NCBI RefSeq assembly: GCF_000154845.1 | Contig: NZ_DS981490.1 | Coordinates: forward strand, 93,030 to 157,029 | Origin: Phocaeicola coprocola DSM 17136 | GTDB taxonomy: Bacteria > Bacteroidota > Bacteroidia > Bacteroidales > Bacteroidaceae | Length of the DNA stretch: 64,000 bases | Direction: 5' to 3' | The notes under the pieces: model-generated | The model's input: the letters and a program-made list of their open reading frames with translations, nothing else | Databases searched by the model: none | Told to the model about the DNA's origin: nothing | Made by a program: the position numbers and the translations under genes | Shown: positions 1-9,038 of the stretch, piece by piece | Layout: each line of letters opens with the position of its first letter | Numbering within the stretch: position 1 is the stretch's first letter

Positions 1-39
1 AACTCCGGTATTATAAAAACAATTCATAAAACCGAAAAT

Positions 40-981
40 ATGGAAAATAGAAGTTTAGTAACTATTGCCAACCATTCTAAAGAACGTATCCTTTATCTTC
101 TGGAAATGGCAAGAGAGTTTGAAAAGAAGCCTAACCGTCACTTACTGGATGAAAAAATTGTTGCAACTCTTTTCTTTGAACCTTCCACGCGTACTCGTTT
201 AAGTTTTGAAACAGCAGCCAACAGGCTTGGAGCCAAAGTTATAGGATTTACCGATCCTAAGGTTACAAGTTCCTCAAAGGGAGAAACATTGAAAGATACA
301 ATTATGATGGTAAGTAATTATGCCGACATTATTGTAATGCGTCATTATCTGGAGGGAGCAGCACGTTATGCTAGCGAAATAGCTCCGGTTCCTATCGTTA
401 ATGCTGGTGACGGAGCCAATCAGCATCCTTCTCAGACAATGCTTGACCTCTATTCCATATATAAAACGCAGGGAACTCTGGAAAATCTGAATATTTATTT
501 GGTGGGAGATTTGAAATATGGTCGTACAGTTCATTCTTTGTTGATGGCTATGCGTCATTTCAATCCTACTTTCCACTTTGTTGCTCCGGATGAACTTAAA
601 ATGCCGGAAGAATACAAACTATATTGTAAAGAGCACAATATAAAATATGTGGAACATACAGATTTTACGGAGGAAACTATAGCTGATGCAGACATTTTGT
701 ATATGACTCGTGTACAGCGTGAACGTTTTACCGATTTGATGGAATACGAACGAGTTAAAGATGTTTATATTCTTCGGAATAAAATGCTTGAGCATACTCG
801 TCCAAATCTTCGTATCCTTCATCCTCTGCCTCGTGTAAATGAGATTGCATATGATGTGGATGAAAACGAAAAGGCATATTATTTCCAACAAGCTCAAAAC
901 GGACTTTACGCACGTGAAGCTATTTTGTGTGATGTACTTGGCATTACGCTGGATGAAGTCAAGGCGGATACCGAACGATAA
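40..981 (+). CDS. pyrB: Aspartate carbamoyltransferase, catalytic subunit
   Basis: Joins carbamoyl phosphate to L-aspartate, the committed step of pyrimidine synthesis in the cytoplasm. The 313-aa protein has the usual family length. The carbamoyl-phosphate loop STRTR lies at residues 49-53, and the HPSQ (about 129) and HPLPR (about 261) motifs of the active site are present. It starts at an ATG 39 bases into the window and is followed after 34 bp by the regulatory subunit, so the two form an operon and presumably the allosteric holoenzyme. Identification is secure. Confidence 0.97.
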   Translation: MENRSLVTIANHSKERILYLLEMAREFEKKPNRHLLDEKIVATLFFEPSTRTRLSFETAANRLGAKVIGFTDPKVTSSSKGETLKDTIMMVSNYADIIVMRHYLEGAARYASEIAPVPIVNAGDGANQHPSQTMLDLYSIYKTQGTLENLNIYLVGDLKYGRTVHSLLMAMRHFNPTFHFVAPDELKMPEEYKLYCKEHNIKYVEHTDFTEETIADADILYMTRVQRERFTDLMEYERVKDVYILRNKMLEHTRPNLRILHPLPRVNEIAYDVDENEKAYYFQQAQNGLYAREAILCDVLGITLDEVKADTER

Positions 982-1015
982 ATAAACTCTTTAAACAAGT
1001 TAATCAAGAAAGATT

Positions 1016-1474
1016 ATGAACGAAAAGAAAGAATTGCAGGTGGCCGCTCTTGAGAATGGAACGGTTATTGACCATATACCTTCAGATAAAGTTTTTACTG
1101 TTGTTTCTTTGCTCGATTTGCAAAATACAGACGGTAATATTACAATAGGGAATAACTTTGAAAGTAAAAAATTAGGTAAAAAAGGTATTATCAAGGTTGC
1201 CGACAGATTTTTTACAGATGAGGAAGTTAGCCGTTTGTCTGTTGTAGCTCCTAATATAAAGCTCAATATTATCCGTCATTATGAGGTAGTTGAGAAGAAA
1301 CAGATTGTTATGCCTGATGAGTTGAAAGGTATTGTGAAATGTAATAACCCAAAGTGCATAACCAACAATGAGCCTATGCAGACATGGTTTCATGTTGTCG
1401 ATAAGGAACTGGGTATTCTGAAGTGTCACTATTGCGAAAAGGAACAGCAGAAAGATAACATAAAATTGATTTAA
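1016..1474 (+). CDS. pyrI: Aspartate carbamoyltransferase, regulatory subunit
   Basis: Regulatory chain of aspartate carbamoyltransferase. In the family it binds nucleotides through its N-terminal domain and docks on PyrB through a zinc domain. All four zinc cysteines are visible: C109, C114, C137 and C140. The 152-aa length is typical. It follows pyrB and lies only 9 bp before the flavin reductase gene, so the three are probably co-transcribed. Nothing unusual is seen. Confidence 0.97.
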   Translation: MNEKKELQVAALENGTVIDHIPSDKVFTVVSLLDLQNTDGNITIGNNFESKKLGKKGIIKVADRFFTDEEVSRLSVVAPNIKLNIIRHYEVVEKKQIVMPDELKGIVKCNNPKCITNNEPMQTWFHVVDKELGILKCHYCEKEQQKDNIKLI

Positions 1475-1483
1475 TATATTATT

Positions 1484-2050
1484 ATGAAGCAAGACTGGAA
1501 GCCCGGAACGATGATTTATCCGTTGCCTGCAGTGCTGGTCAGCTGTGGTAGCTGCAAAGAAGAGTATAATATTATAACTGTTGCTTGGGTTGGGACGATA
1601 TGTACAAACCCTCCCATGTGCTATATCTCAGTAAGACCAGAACGCCACTCCTATCCTATTTTGAAGAAGAATATGGAGTTTGTTATCAATCTGACAACAA
1701 AGGAGATGGCATATGCTACAGACTGGTGTGGGGTGCGATCCGGAAAGAATTTTAATAAATTCGAAGAAATGCATCTTACTCCGGGTAAGGCTTCCATTGT
1801 ACAAGCTCCGATAATTGAAGAATCTCCCTTGTGCATAGAATGTCGGATAAAAGAAATAATTTCACTGGGCTCTCACGATATGTTTATTGCAGATGTGGTG
1901 AATGTAAAGGCTGATGAAAAATATTTGGATTCCGATACAGGAAAGTTCGATTTGGCTAAGTCAAACTTATTGGTTTATGCACATGGGGGATATTATGAAA
2001 TGGGCGAAAAAATCGGTAAATTCGGTTGGTCTGTAGAAAAGAAAAAATAA
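1484..2050 (+). CDS. Flavin reductase family protein
   Basis: A 188-aa protein resembling the FMN-binding split-barrel flavin reductase family. The N-terminal half contains the flavin-binding pattern around TICTNPPMCYISVRPERHSY, followed by the family pattern FVINLTTKE. Family members reduce flavin with NAD(P)H, or bind FMN for an unidentified redox role; the substrate here is unknown. It lies 9 bp after pyrI, a position that suggests co-transcription but no clear functional tie to pyrimidine synthesis. The ATG is preceded by an A/T-rich leader without a Shine-Dalgarno sequence. Confidence 0.85.
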   Translation: MKQDWKPGTMIYPLPAVLVSCGSCKEEYNIITVAWVGTICTNPPMCYISVRPERHSYPILKKNMEFVINLTTKEMAYATDWCGVRSGKNFNKFEEMHLTPGKASIVQAPIIEESPLCIECRIKEIISLGSHDMFIADVVNVKADEKYLDSDTGKFDLAKSNLLVYAHGGYYEMGEKIGKFGWSVEKKK

Positions 2051-2058
2051 TAAGAAAT

Positions 2059-2790
2059 ATGAGGAAAACTGCTTTAATATTCATAACCAGTCTGTTGCTG
2101 GCGACAGGCCTTCAAGGTCAGTCACGCAAAAGAGAACGTGATGCAACACGTGATCCGGCTGTTAATGTGGGTATAAAAGCAGGTTTTAATTCTTCTATGT
2201 TTTTTATAGATCATTTTTCTATAGGCGGGAAAGAATTGAATGATATCCAGAATAACTATAAGGTTGGTTATTTCGGAGCTTTTTTCTGCCGTTTCAATTT
2301 GAAGAAACATCACTATCTTCAGACAGAACTTTCTTACAATGTTTCTAAAGGAAGTATTTCAATAGCCAATACAGTAGAAAATAAAGATATCTTATTCGAT
2401 AATGCATTGGTTAAAACATCCATACACTCCATCGATCTGCCTGTATTGTATGGGTATAAATTTGTTGATGCCCGTCCGTATGGAATGGCATTTTTTCTAG
2501 GACCTAAAGTAGCTTATACGTGGGAAAAGCATACTCAGAATGAATACTCTGGATTTTATCAGCAAAATATAACAGAAAATCTCCGTCCATTATGTTTTAA
2601 CGCTGTGGTCGGATTGGCCGTTAATGTTTCAAATATATTTTTTGATTTTCGCTATGAAGGAGTTCTTCATAATATGGTAGAATCGGTTTCTTTTGATAAA
2701 AGAATAACGGAGTCTCCTTATTGCGATCAGTATATATATATCAAACGTCGTAGAAACGTATTAAGTTTCTCAGTTGGAGTGATTTTTTAA
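2059..2790 (+). CDS. Outer-membrane beta-barrel protein, PorT-like
   Basis: A 243-aa protein with an N-terminal signal peptide (MRKTALIFITSLLLATGLQG) followed by alternating hydrophobic strands and a terminal aromatic residue, as in outer-membrane barrels. The pattern VNVGIKAGFNSS at the first strand matches the PorT / outer-membrane beta-barrel (OMP_b-brl_2) group. An upstream in-frame extension to 2026 is possible, but the ATG at 2059 begins the signal peptide cleanly and lies after the flavin reductase stop. The specific role is unknown; PorT itself belongs to the type IX secretion machinery, but this protein cannot be assigned to that from sequence alone. Confidence 0.75.
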   Translation: MRKTALIFITSLLLATGLQGQSRKRERDATRDPAVNVGIKAGFNSSMFFIDHFSIGGKELNDIQNNYKVGYFGAFFCRFNLKKHHYLQTELSYNVSKGSISIANTVENKDILFDNALVKTSIHSIDLPVLYGYKFVDARPYGMAFFLGPKVAYTWEKHTQNEYSGFYQQNITENLRPLCFNAVVGLAVNVSNIFFDFRYEGVLHNMVESVSFDKRITESPYCDQYIYIKRRRNVLSFSVGVIF

Positions 2791-2822
2791 ACACATAATA
2801 TTACCTTTTTAAAAAACTACAT

Positions 2823-4103
2823 ATGAAAAGAGATGATTTGATTTTTGACATTATTGAGAAAGAACATCAGCGTCAGCTGAAAGGTATAGAACTGATTGCA
2901 TCTGAAAATTTCGTAAGCGATCAAGTAATGCAGACCATGGGTTCATGTCTTACAAATAAGTATGCAGAAGGTTATCCTGGTAAGCGTTATTATGGTGGTT
3001 GCGAAGTTGTGGATCAGAGTGAACAAATTGCAATCGACCGGTTGAAGCAAATCTTTGGTGCTGAATGGGCAAATGTACAACCTCATTCGGGAGCACAAGC
3101 AAATGCTGCTGTTTTTCTGGCAGTGCTGAATCCTGGAGATAAGTTCATGGGATTGAACTTGGCACATGGTGGTCATCTTTCTCATGGTTCGGCTGTAAAT
3201 ACATCTGGTATCATCTATACTCCATGCGAATATAATTTGAATAAGGAAACAGGACGCGTAGATTATGATCAGATGGAAGAAATTGCCTTGCGTGAACATC
3301 CTAAGATGATTATTGGTGGTGGATCTGCTTATTCTCGTGAATGGGATTACAAGCGTATGCGTGAAATTGCAGACAAAGTAGGTGCTATTTTTATGGTCGA
3401 TATGGCACATCCTGCAGGTTTAATTGCAGCAGGACTGCTGGATAATCCTGTGAAATATGCTCATATCGTTACTTCTACTACTCATAAGACATTACGTGGT
3501 CCTCGTGGTGGTGTTATTTTAATGGGTAAAGACTTCCCTAACCCTTGGGGTAAAAAGACACCGAAAGGTGAAATCAAGATGATGTCACAGTTACTTGATT
3601 CAGCTGTTTTCCCAGGTATCCAAGGTGGTCCGTTGGAACATGTTATTGCTGCTAAAGCTGTTGCATTTGGTGAATGTTTGCAGCCTGAATATAAAGAATA
3701 TCAAATGCAGGTAAAGAAAAATGCAGCTGTGCTTGCTCAGGCATTAATGGACCGTGGCTTTACAATTGTTTCAGGAGGTACAGATAATCACTCTATGCTG
3801 GTTGATTTGCGCAGCAAATATCCTGAACTTACAGGTAAGGTTGCTGAAAAGGCATTGGTTTCTGCCGATATAACAGTAAACAAGAATATGGTTCCGTTTG
3901 ATACCCGTTCTGCATTCCAGACCTCAGGTATCCGACTGGGTACTCCAGCTATTACAACACGTGGAGCAAAAGAAGATTTGATGTACGAAATTGCAGAAAT
4001 GATAGAAACTGTTTTGTCAAATGTAGACAATGAAGAGGTTATTGCTTCTGTACGTGCACGTGTAAATGAAACAATGAAGAAATATCCTATTTTTGCATAT
4101 TAA
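2823..4103 (+). CDS. glyA: Serine hydroxymethyltransferase
   Basis: PLP enzyme that converts serine and tetrahydrofolate to glycine and methylene-tetrahydrofolate, the main source of one-carbon units. The PLP-binding lysine is K222 in the motif [14 protein letters not shown]. The substrate motifs SENF (27-30) and [13 protein letters not shown] (47-59) are intact. The 426-aa length is normal. The gene is separated from its upstream neighbour by 32 bp and closed by a strong hairpin at 4113-4161. Confidence 0.97.
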   Translation: MKRDDLIFDIIEKEHQRQLKGIELIASENFVSDQVMQTMGSCLTNKYAEGYPGKRYYGGCEVVDQSEQIAIDRLKQIFGAEWANVQPHSGAQANAAVFLAVLNPGDKFMGLNLAHGGHLSHGSAVNTSGIIYTPCEYNLNKETGRVDYDQMEEIALREHPKMIIGGGSAYSREWDYKRMREIADKVGAIFMVDMAHPAGLIAAGLLDNPVKYAHIVTSTTHKTLRGPRGGVILMGKDFPNPWGKKTPKGEIKMMSQLLDSAVFPGIQGGPLEHVIAAKAVAFGECLQPEYKEYQMQVKKNAAVLAQALMDRGFTIVSGGTDNHSMLVDLRSKYPELTGKVAEKALVSADITVNKNMVPFDTRSAFQTSGIRLGTPAITTRGAKEDLMYEIAEMIETVLSNVDNEEVIASVRARVNETMKKYPIFAY

Positions 4104-4112
4104 TGGATAAAC

Positions 4113-4161
4113 AATAAGCCTTTGGAATTCATGTAGAAATACATAATTCCAAAGGTTTATT
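4113..4161 (+). terminator. Hairpin terminator after glyA
   Basis: Arms of 17 bp at 4113-4129 and 4145-4161 (one G:T pair) close a stem that can extend through ATGTA/TACAT around a GAAA loop. It lies 10 bp after glyA. The trailing T-run is weak, so processing or 3'-end stabilisation is an alternative. Confidence 0.7.
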
Positions 4162-4204
4162 AAACAAAAGTTGCGATGGATTGTTTCTTCAAAAAGTAAC
4201 AATA

Positions 4205-4212
4205 TAAATTTG
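4205..4212 (+). promoter_or_regulatory. -7 element of the OmpA-like lipoprotein gene
   Basis: TAAATTTG fits the Bacteroidetes -7 consensus TAnnTTTG. A TTG at 4181-4183 lies 21 bp upstream, in the place of the -33 box. The ATG of the gene follows only 6 bp after the element, so the 5' UTR would be very short or absent. Confidence 0.55.
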
Positions 4213-4218
4213 AGAAAT

Positions 4219-4938
4219 ATGAAAAAAACGAGTTTTATGGCTATTTTATTAAGCGCATGCTTGGTATTTAGCGGTTGTGGTTCTTTGAACAATACAGCAA
4301 AAGGCGGTATGATTGGTGGCGGTAGTGGTGCTGCTTTAGGAGCTTTAATCGGTGGTATTGCCGGTCATGGTAAGGGAGCTGCTATCGGTGCTGCTGTGGG
4401 CGCAGCTGTGGGAACAGGAGCTGGTGTCCTGATTGGAAAGAAAATGGATAAAGCTGCCGAACAGGCTGCCCAGATACAAGGTGCTGAAGTTGAGCAAGTA
4501 ACAGACAACAATGGTTTGCAAGCTGTAAAAGTGACTTTCGATTCTGGTATTTTGTTTAGTACTAGCAGCTCTTCATTAAGTACTTCTGCAAAATCATCAT
4601 TGAGTAAATTTGCAAACAATGTATTAAATCAAAACCGTGACATGGATGTAGCAATCTATGGATATACGGACAATACAGGATGGAAAAACAGTACTGCAGA
4701 ACAGAGCGTACAGAAAAATCAGGAGTTGTCTCAGGCACGTGCTCAAAGCGTATCAAGCTATTTGCTAGGATGTGGAGTTTCAGCTTCACAAATTAAGACT
4801 GTAGAAGGTATGGGAGAAAGTAATCCGGTTGCCGACAATAGCACAGAAGCAGGACGTAAGGAAAATCGTCGTGTAGAAGTATATATGTATGCAAGTCAGG
4901 AAATGATTCAGCAGGCTGAAGCAGGAACTTTGAAATAA
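4219..4938 (+). CDS. OmpA-family lipoprotein with glycine-zipper domain
   Basis: A 239-aa outer-membrane lipoprotein. The signal peptide ends in a lipobox (VFSGC, lipidated Cys20). Residues about 27-80 form a glycine-rich zipper (GGGSGAALGALIGGIAG), probably a membrane-embedded segment. The C-terminal half is an OmpA/MotB peptidoglycan-binding domain ending with the ENRRVEV signature. Such proteins tether the outer membrane to the cell wall. The start at 4219 places the signal peptide at the N terminus; an upstream extension to 4171 has no signal-like character. The gene has its own promoter and ends at a shared bidirectional terminator. Confidence 0.9.
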   Translation: MKKTSFMAILLSACLVFSGCGSLNNTAKGGMIGGGSGAALGALIGGIAGHGKGAAIGAAVGAAVGTGAGVLIGKKMDKAAEQAAQIQGAEVEQVTDNNGLQAVKVTFDSGILFSTSSSSLSTSAKSSLSKFANNVLNQNRDMDVAIYGYTDNTGWKNSTAEQSVQKNQELSQARAQSVSSYLLGCGVSASQIKTVEGMGESNPVADNSTEAGRKENRRVEVYMYASQEMIQQAEAGTLK

Positions 4939-4955
4939 AGGATAAAATTTAATAT

Positions 4956-5008
4956 AAAAAATCCGCTAAATCGAATCTTTGTAGAAAGAGGATTTAGCGG
5001 ATTTTTTT
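4956..5008. terminator. Bidirectional terminator between convergent genes
   Basis: ATCCGCTAAATC at 4961-4972 pairs perfectly with GATTTAGCGGAT at 4991-5002. An A-run lies on the left and a T-run on the right, so it can stop transcripts from both sides (OmpA lipoprotein gene and the TRIC gene). Confidence 0.85.
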
Positions 5009-5022
5009 ATGTGTTATGTACG

Positions 5023-5649
5023 TTATTCTTTTGAATTCTCTTCATCACCTTTAAGTATCGGCAATGTAATTTGATATTTTACTGCGAGGATACGGACAAT
5101 GAAAACAGTCACTCCACCTAGAATTTGTGACATATACGACTCCATGCCTGTTTTAAGACATATCCAATATACCAGCCCGCCGATGACGCATGCCATGGCA
5201 TAAATTTCTTTTCGGAAGATCAACGGAATTTCATTAATAAAAACATCTCGAATAACACCTCCTGCCGCTCCGGTTATACTACCCATAATGATAGCTACCC
5301 AGAAAGGATATCCTAAAGAAATACTTTTCCCAAAACCTACAACAGTAAACAATGCCAGTCCGATACTGTCGAAAAGGAAGAATGTATTATTCAAATGAAT
5401 AAGATATTTCCCGAAGATAATAACAAAAAACATAGCAAATGCTGTACAAATCAGGTAAATAGAATCTGTCATCCATACAGGAGTAACATTCAGCATGACA
5501 TCGCGTAACGTTCCTCCACCAATGGCAGTAGCCAGTCCTACAATATATGCACCAAACCAGTCGAAACGTTTGGCTGATGCCAAACGAATTCCACTGATGG
5601 CAAAAGCAAATGTTCCTATAAAGTCAAGTATCTGAACAAATGAAGGCAT
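5023..5649 (-). CDS. TRIC-like cation channel family protein (UPF0126)
   Basis: A 208-aa integral membrane protein with about seven hydrophobic segments. It consists of two repeats, each carrying the family glycine motif: ATAIGGGTLRDV in the first and GSITGAAGGVIRDV in the second. This duplication and the GGGxxRD signature identify the UPF0126 / trimeric intracellular cation channel family, whose prokaryotic members conduct monovalent cations. It follows the DUF3078 gene by 30 bp on the same strand, so the two are probably co-transcribed. Confidence 0.9.
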   Translation of the reverse strand: MPSFVQILDFIGTFAFAISGIRLASAKRFDWFGAYIVGLATAIGGGTLRDVMLNVTPVWMTDSIYLICTAFAMFFVIIFGKYLIHLNNTFFLFDSIGLALFTVVGFGKSISLGYPFWVAIIMGSITGAAGGVIRDVFINEIPLIFRKEIYAMACVIGGLVYWICLKTGMESYMSQILGGVTVFIVRILAVKYQITLPILKGDEENSKE

Positions 5650-5679
5650 TTTCTTTTCAATTTAAATGAAACAATTAAT

Positions 5680-7188
5680 TTACCAAGTGTAGCTAACTCC
5701 AAAACTTAAGAGTTCCTGAAGCTGGAAATAGCTGTCATCCGGTTCTTCTTTAGAAACAGAATCATCAAAACGGGTATGAACAAATAACTTCGTCGAGAAG
5801 TACTTGTTGAAAGCAAAAGTGAAGGTGTTTTCCCATTCTGACAAGACTTTTTCATAGTTTGTCGTATAAGAAAAACGTGATTCCCAAGTTAGATTATTAA
5901 TGATAATCCATTTTAATGTTGCTTCCACACGAGAACCTAGCTGATCCTTCGATTTTTTTCCTGCATCAATGTTGAATTTGGCTGGATCTACTTTATCGCT
6001 GGCTACACTGTAACGGGTGTAGTTGAACGGATTGATCAATACAGACAAATTACATATTGCATCTTTCACATATTTATAGTCCATACCGATACCGATATTC
6101 AACTCTGAAGGTGAAAGCCATGAAGATACCATCTTATCGGAGTTCGTTTCATAATTAGAGAAGAACTGGGTCTTGAACTCGGCCGAAATGGTATAATACC
6201 AGTTTGTGATAGCCTTGTATCCAAATTTTGAACTTAAACGGAGCAAGTCTTCACTTGTCTTATATTGGTGGACTGTATCAGAAGGAGCAGAAATAAAACC
6301 AAGCTTCCATTCTATTTTGTTTTCAAATTGAACTTTTTGCTTGTCATCATAGTTGAACTGCAATACAGCTCCTGAAAGTAAAGATACTGTACTCTCTCCT
6401 CCTTTATACCAGTTGTCGGATATATAATTCTGTGAGAACTGCGCATATCCGTTTCCGCTGATAGCCCAGAAATTAGGTTTCATTACCAATAAGTCTTTTT
6501 CTCTAACCTGGCCTGTTTGAGAGGCAGCTCCTATTAAATAGAAAACTTTTTCTTTCTTTGGTTTTCTTATTTTCATCTTGTCGGATAAAGGTTCTATACC
6601 TTTCAGCTCGTTTTCATTTTTAGAAACCAGACTAGGATATTGCAAATAAAAAGCCAGTAATTGCTTGTTTACACCTTTATTTACATCAACCGAATGTGCA
6701 AGGTTCGGAACTTGGAAAACAGAATCCTTTATGGCATTTTCTTTCACAAAAGGAATTACTGGTTCCCAATTATCAATAGAGAATGCTTGTGCAATTGGTT
6801 CCGAATAATATGTAGCAGGAACAATAAGCTTATAGAAATCCGGGTTCGAACGTATCCATGATGGAGCTTCGGGCAGATAAATATCTTCCCATCTGTCTAG
6901 CATTTTCTGATAATCTTGTCGGAAACTATACAAAAAGGATTGGAAGTTTTTCACTGCCGGATTGATTTTCGGAGTATAAGCTTGTTGTATGTTCTTTACT
7001 TTAATGGTTTCTATTGTTTTTTTCTGTCGTATGGTATCGACGGCAGAAAATTGTTTCAACGTATCTGCCGGCATCGTATCTTGGGCGGCGATAGTGTCTT
7101 TTGTTAAAGTTAAGTCCTGCTGTTCAATTGCCTGAACGGCTTCATTTGTCAGGAGGAACATTGTAATAAACGTACCTAGTGCTTTCAT
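5680..7188 (-). CDS. DUF3078 domain-containing protein, predicted outer-membrane barrel
   Basis: A 502-aa protein with an N-terminal signal-like segment, a linker, and a C-terminal region rich in alternating aromatic and polar residues typical of outer-membrane beta strands. The stretch FSQNYISDNWYKGGESTVS is characteristic of DUF3078 proteins in Bacteroidetes. Function is unknown. A -7 promoter element lies at 7214-7221. The gene heads a two-gene transcript with the TRIC-like channel. Confidence 0.8.
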   Translation of the reverse strand: MKALGTFITMFLLTNEAVQAIEQQDLTLTKDTIAAQDTMPADTLKQFSAVDTIRQKKTIETIKVKNIQQAYTPKINPAVKNFQSFLYSFRQDYQKMLDRWEDIYLPEAPSWIRSNPDFYKLIVPATYYSEPIAQAFSIDNWEPVIPFVKENAIKDSVFQVPNLAHSVDVNKGVNKQLLAFYLQYPSLVSKNENELKGIEPLSDKMKIRKPKKEKVFYLIGAASQTGQVREKDLLVMKPNFWAISGNGYAQFSQNYISDNWYKGGESTVSLLSGAVLQFNYDDKQKVQFENKIEWKLGFISAPSDTVHQYKTSEDLLRLSSKFGYKAITNWYYTISAEFKTQFFSNYETNSDKMVSSWLSPSELNIGIGMDYKYVKDAICNLSVLINPFNYTRYSVASDKVDPAKFNIDAGKKSKDQLGSRVEATLKWIIINNLTWESRFSYTTNYEKVLSEWENTFTFAFNKYFSTKLFVHTRFDDSVSKEEPDDSYFQLQELLSFGVSYTW

Positions 7189-7213
7189 TTTTCTAATTTG
7201 CCTATTTTCTATG

Positions 7214-7221
7214 CAAAATTA
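7214..7221 (-). promoter_or_regulatory. -7 element of the DUF3078 gene
   Basis: CAAAATTA on the top strand reads TAATTTTG on the bottom strand, an exact TAnnTTTG match, 26 bp upstream of the start codon. Confidence 0.6.
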
Positions 7222-7353
7222 CAATTTAATTTAGTCTTATTATAATGATATTATAACAAATTACATCTTAGTTTTTGTTTAGAGCAAATATTGAAGATTT
7301 TACTCTTTGCAATGTTTTGTCACTTTCCTTGTGTGTGATTTGGCTTTTTTTTA

Positions 7354-7361
7354 TAATTTTG
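7354..7361 (+). promoter_or_regulatory. -7 element of pyrG
   Basis: TAATTTTG, an exact TAnnTTTG match, with a TTG at 7329-7331 about 22 bp upstream. It gives a leader of about 45-50 nt before the GTG start. Confidence 0.6.
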
Positions 7362-7412
7362 CAACTTTGAATAGTAGTGTTAGATAATAAATCACTTTAA
7401 AATAATCATATT

Positions 7413-9011
7413 GTGGCAGAAACAAAGTACATTTTCGTAACAGGTGGTGTAGCTTCTTCATTGGGTAAGGGCATTATTTCATCATCTATCGGTAAGTTGC
7501 TGCAGGCTAGAGGCTACAGCGTAACTATACAGAAGTTCGACCCGTACATTAACATCGACCCGGGAACACTTAATCCTTATGAACATGGTGAGTGTTACGT
7601 AACAGTAGACGGTCATGAAGCCGATCTTGACTTAGGACATTATGAACGTTTTCTCGGTATTCAGACAACAAAAGCGAACAACATTACAACCGGTCGCATT
7701 TATAAGAGTGTAATCGACAAGGAACGTCGTGGTGACTATTTGGGAAAAACAATCCAAATCATTCCTCACATTACTGATGAAATCAAACGTAATGTAAAAC
7801 TGTTAGGGAATAAGTATAAATTCGATTTCGTTATTACAGAAATTGGTGGTACTGTAGGTGATATCGAATCGTTGCCTTATTTGGAAAGTATCCGCCAGCT
7901 GAAATGGGAGTTGGGTAGAAATGCTCTATGCGTGCATCTGACTTATGTGCCTTATCTGGCTGCTGCTGGTGAATTGAAGACTAAACCTACTCAGCACTCA
8001 GTAAAGGAATTACAGTCTGTGGGTATTCAACCAGATATTCTGGTATTGCGTACCGAACATAACCTTAGCACAAACCTGAAAAAGAAAGTTGCGCTATTCT
8101 GTAATGTAGATGAAAGTGCAGTTGTGCAGTCAATGGATATGCCGACAATCTATGAAGTTCCTCTTCGCATGCAGGAACAAAAACTGGATGTAACAATTCT
8201 TGAAAAGATGGGATTGCCGGTGGGTGAAACTCCGGAATTAGGTCCATGGAAAGACTTCTTGAACCGTCGTCATAACGCTACAGAAAAGGTTAAAATCGGA
8301 TTGGTCGGTAAATATGATTTGCAGGATGCTTATAAATCTATATTGGAAGCATTGTCACAGGCTGCAACTTATAACGACCGCAAAGCTGATATTCACTTTA
8401 TCAATAGCGAAAAGTTGACAGATGAGAATGTAGAAGAAAGCCTGAAAGAAATGGATGGTATTATTATCTGTCCGGGATTTGGCCAGCGTGGTATCGAAGG
8501 CAAGTTTGTAGCATTGAAATATTGCCGTACACACAATGTTCCTACATTTGGTATCTGTCTGGGTATGCAATGTATGGCTATAGAGTTCGCTCGTAATGTA
8601 TTAGGCTATACTGATGCTAATAGCCGTGAGATGGATGAAAAAACTCCACATAATGTAATCGACATTATGGAAGAGCAGAAATCTATCACAAACATGGGAG
8701 GTACTATGCGTTTGGGTGCTTACGAATGTGTTCTTGATCCAAATTCAAAAGTATATCAGGCATATCAGACCGAACATATTCAGGAACGTCATCGTCATCG
8801 TTATGAGTTCAACAATGACTATAAGGCTGAATTTGAAAAGGCTGGAATGAAATGCGTGGGTATCAATCCTGAATCGGATTTGGTAGAAATAGTAGAAATA
8901 CCTACTCTGAAATGGTTCATTGGAACTCAGTTCCATCCGGAATATAGCAGTACGGTATTGAAACCCCATCCTCTTTTCTTATCATTCATCAAAGCAGCTA
9001 TTGATAAATAA
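7413..9011 (+). CDS. pyrG: CTP synthase
   Basis: Makes CTP from UTP, ATP and glutamine. The N-terminal synthase domain has the P-loop GGVASSLGKGIISSS near residue 11. The C-terminal class I glutamine amidotransferase domain has the nucleophile in GICLGMQCM and the catalytic HPE near the C terminus. The 532-aa length is normal. The start is GTG at 7413: family members begin with (M)xxxKYIFVTGG, and no ATG lies suitably upstream. yidC follows after 27 bp, so the two are likely co-transcribed. Confidence 0.97.
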   Translation: MAETKYIFVTGGVASSLGKGIISSSIGKLLQARGYSVTIQKFDPYINIDPGTLNPYEHGECYVTVDGHEADLDLGHYERFLGIQTTKANNITTGRIYKSVIDKERRGDYLGKTIQIIPHITDEIKRNVKLLGNKYKFDFVITEIGGTVGDIESLPYLESIRQLKWELGRNALCVHLTYVPYLAAAGELKTKPTQHSVKELQSVGIQPDILVLRTEHNLSTNLKKKVALFCNVDESAVVQSMDMPTIYEVPLRMQEQKLDVTILEKMGLPVGETPELGPWKDFLNRRHNATEKVKIGLVGKYDLQDAYKSILEALSQAATYNDRKADIHFINSEKLTDENVEESLKEMDGIIICPGFGQRGIEGKFVALKYCRTHNVPTFGICLGMQCMAIEFARNVLGYTDANSREMDEKTPHNVIDIMEEQKSITNMGGTMRLGAYECVLDPNSKVYQAYQTEHIQERHRHRYEFNNDYKAEFEKAGMKCVGINPESDLVEIVEIPTLKWFIGTQFHPEYSSTVLKPHPLFLSFIKAAIDK

Positions 9012-9038
9012 TAGATATTAATTTGTAAATAAAAAGAA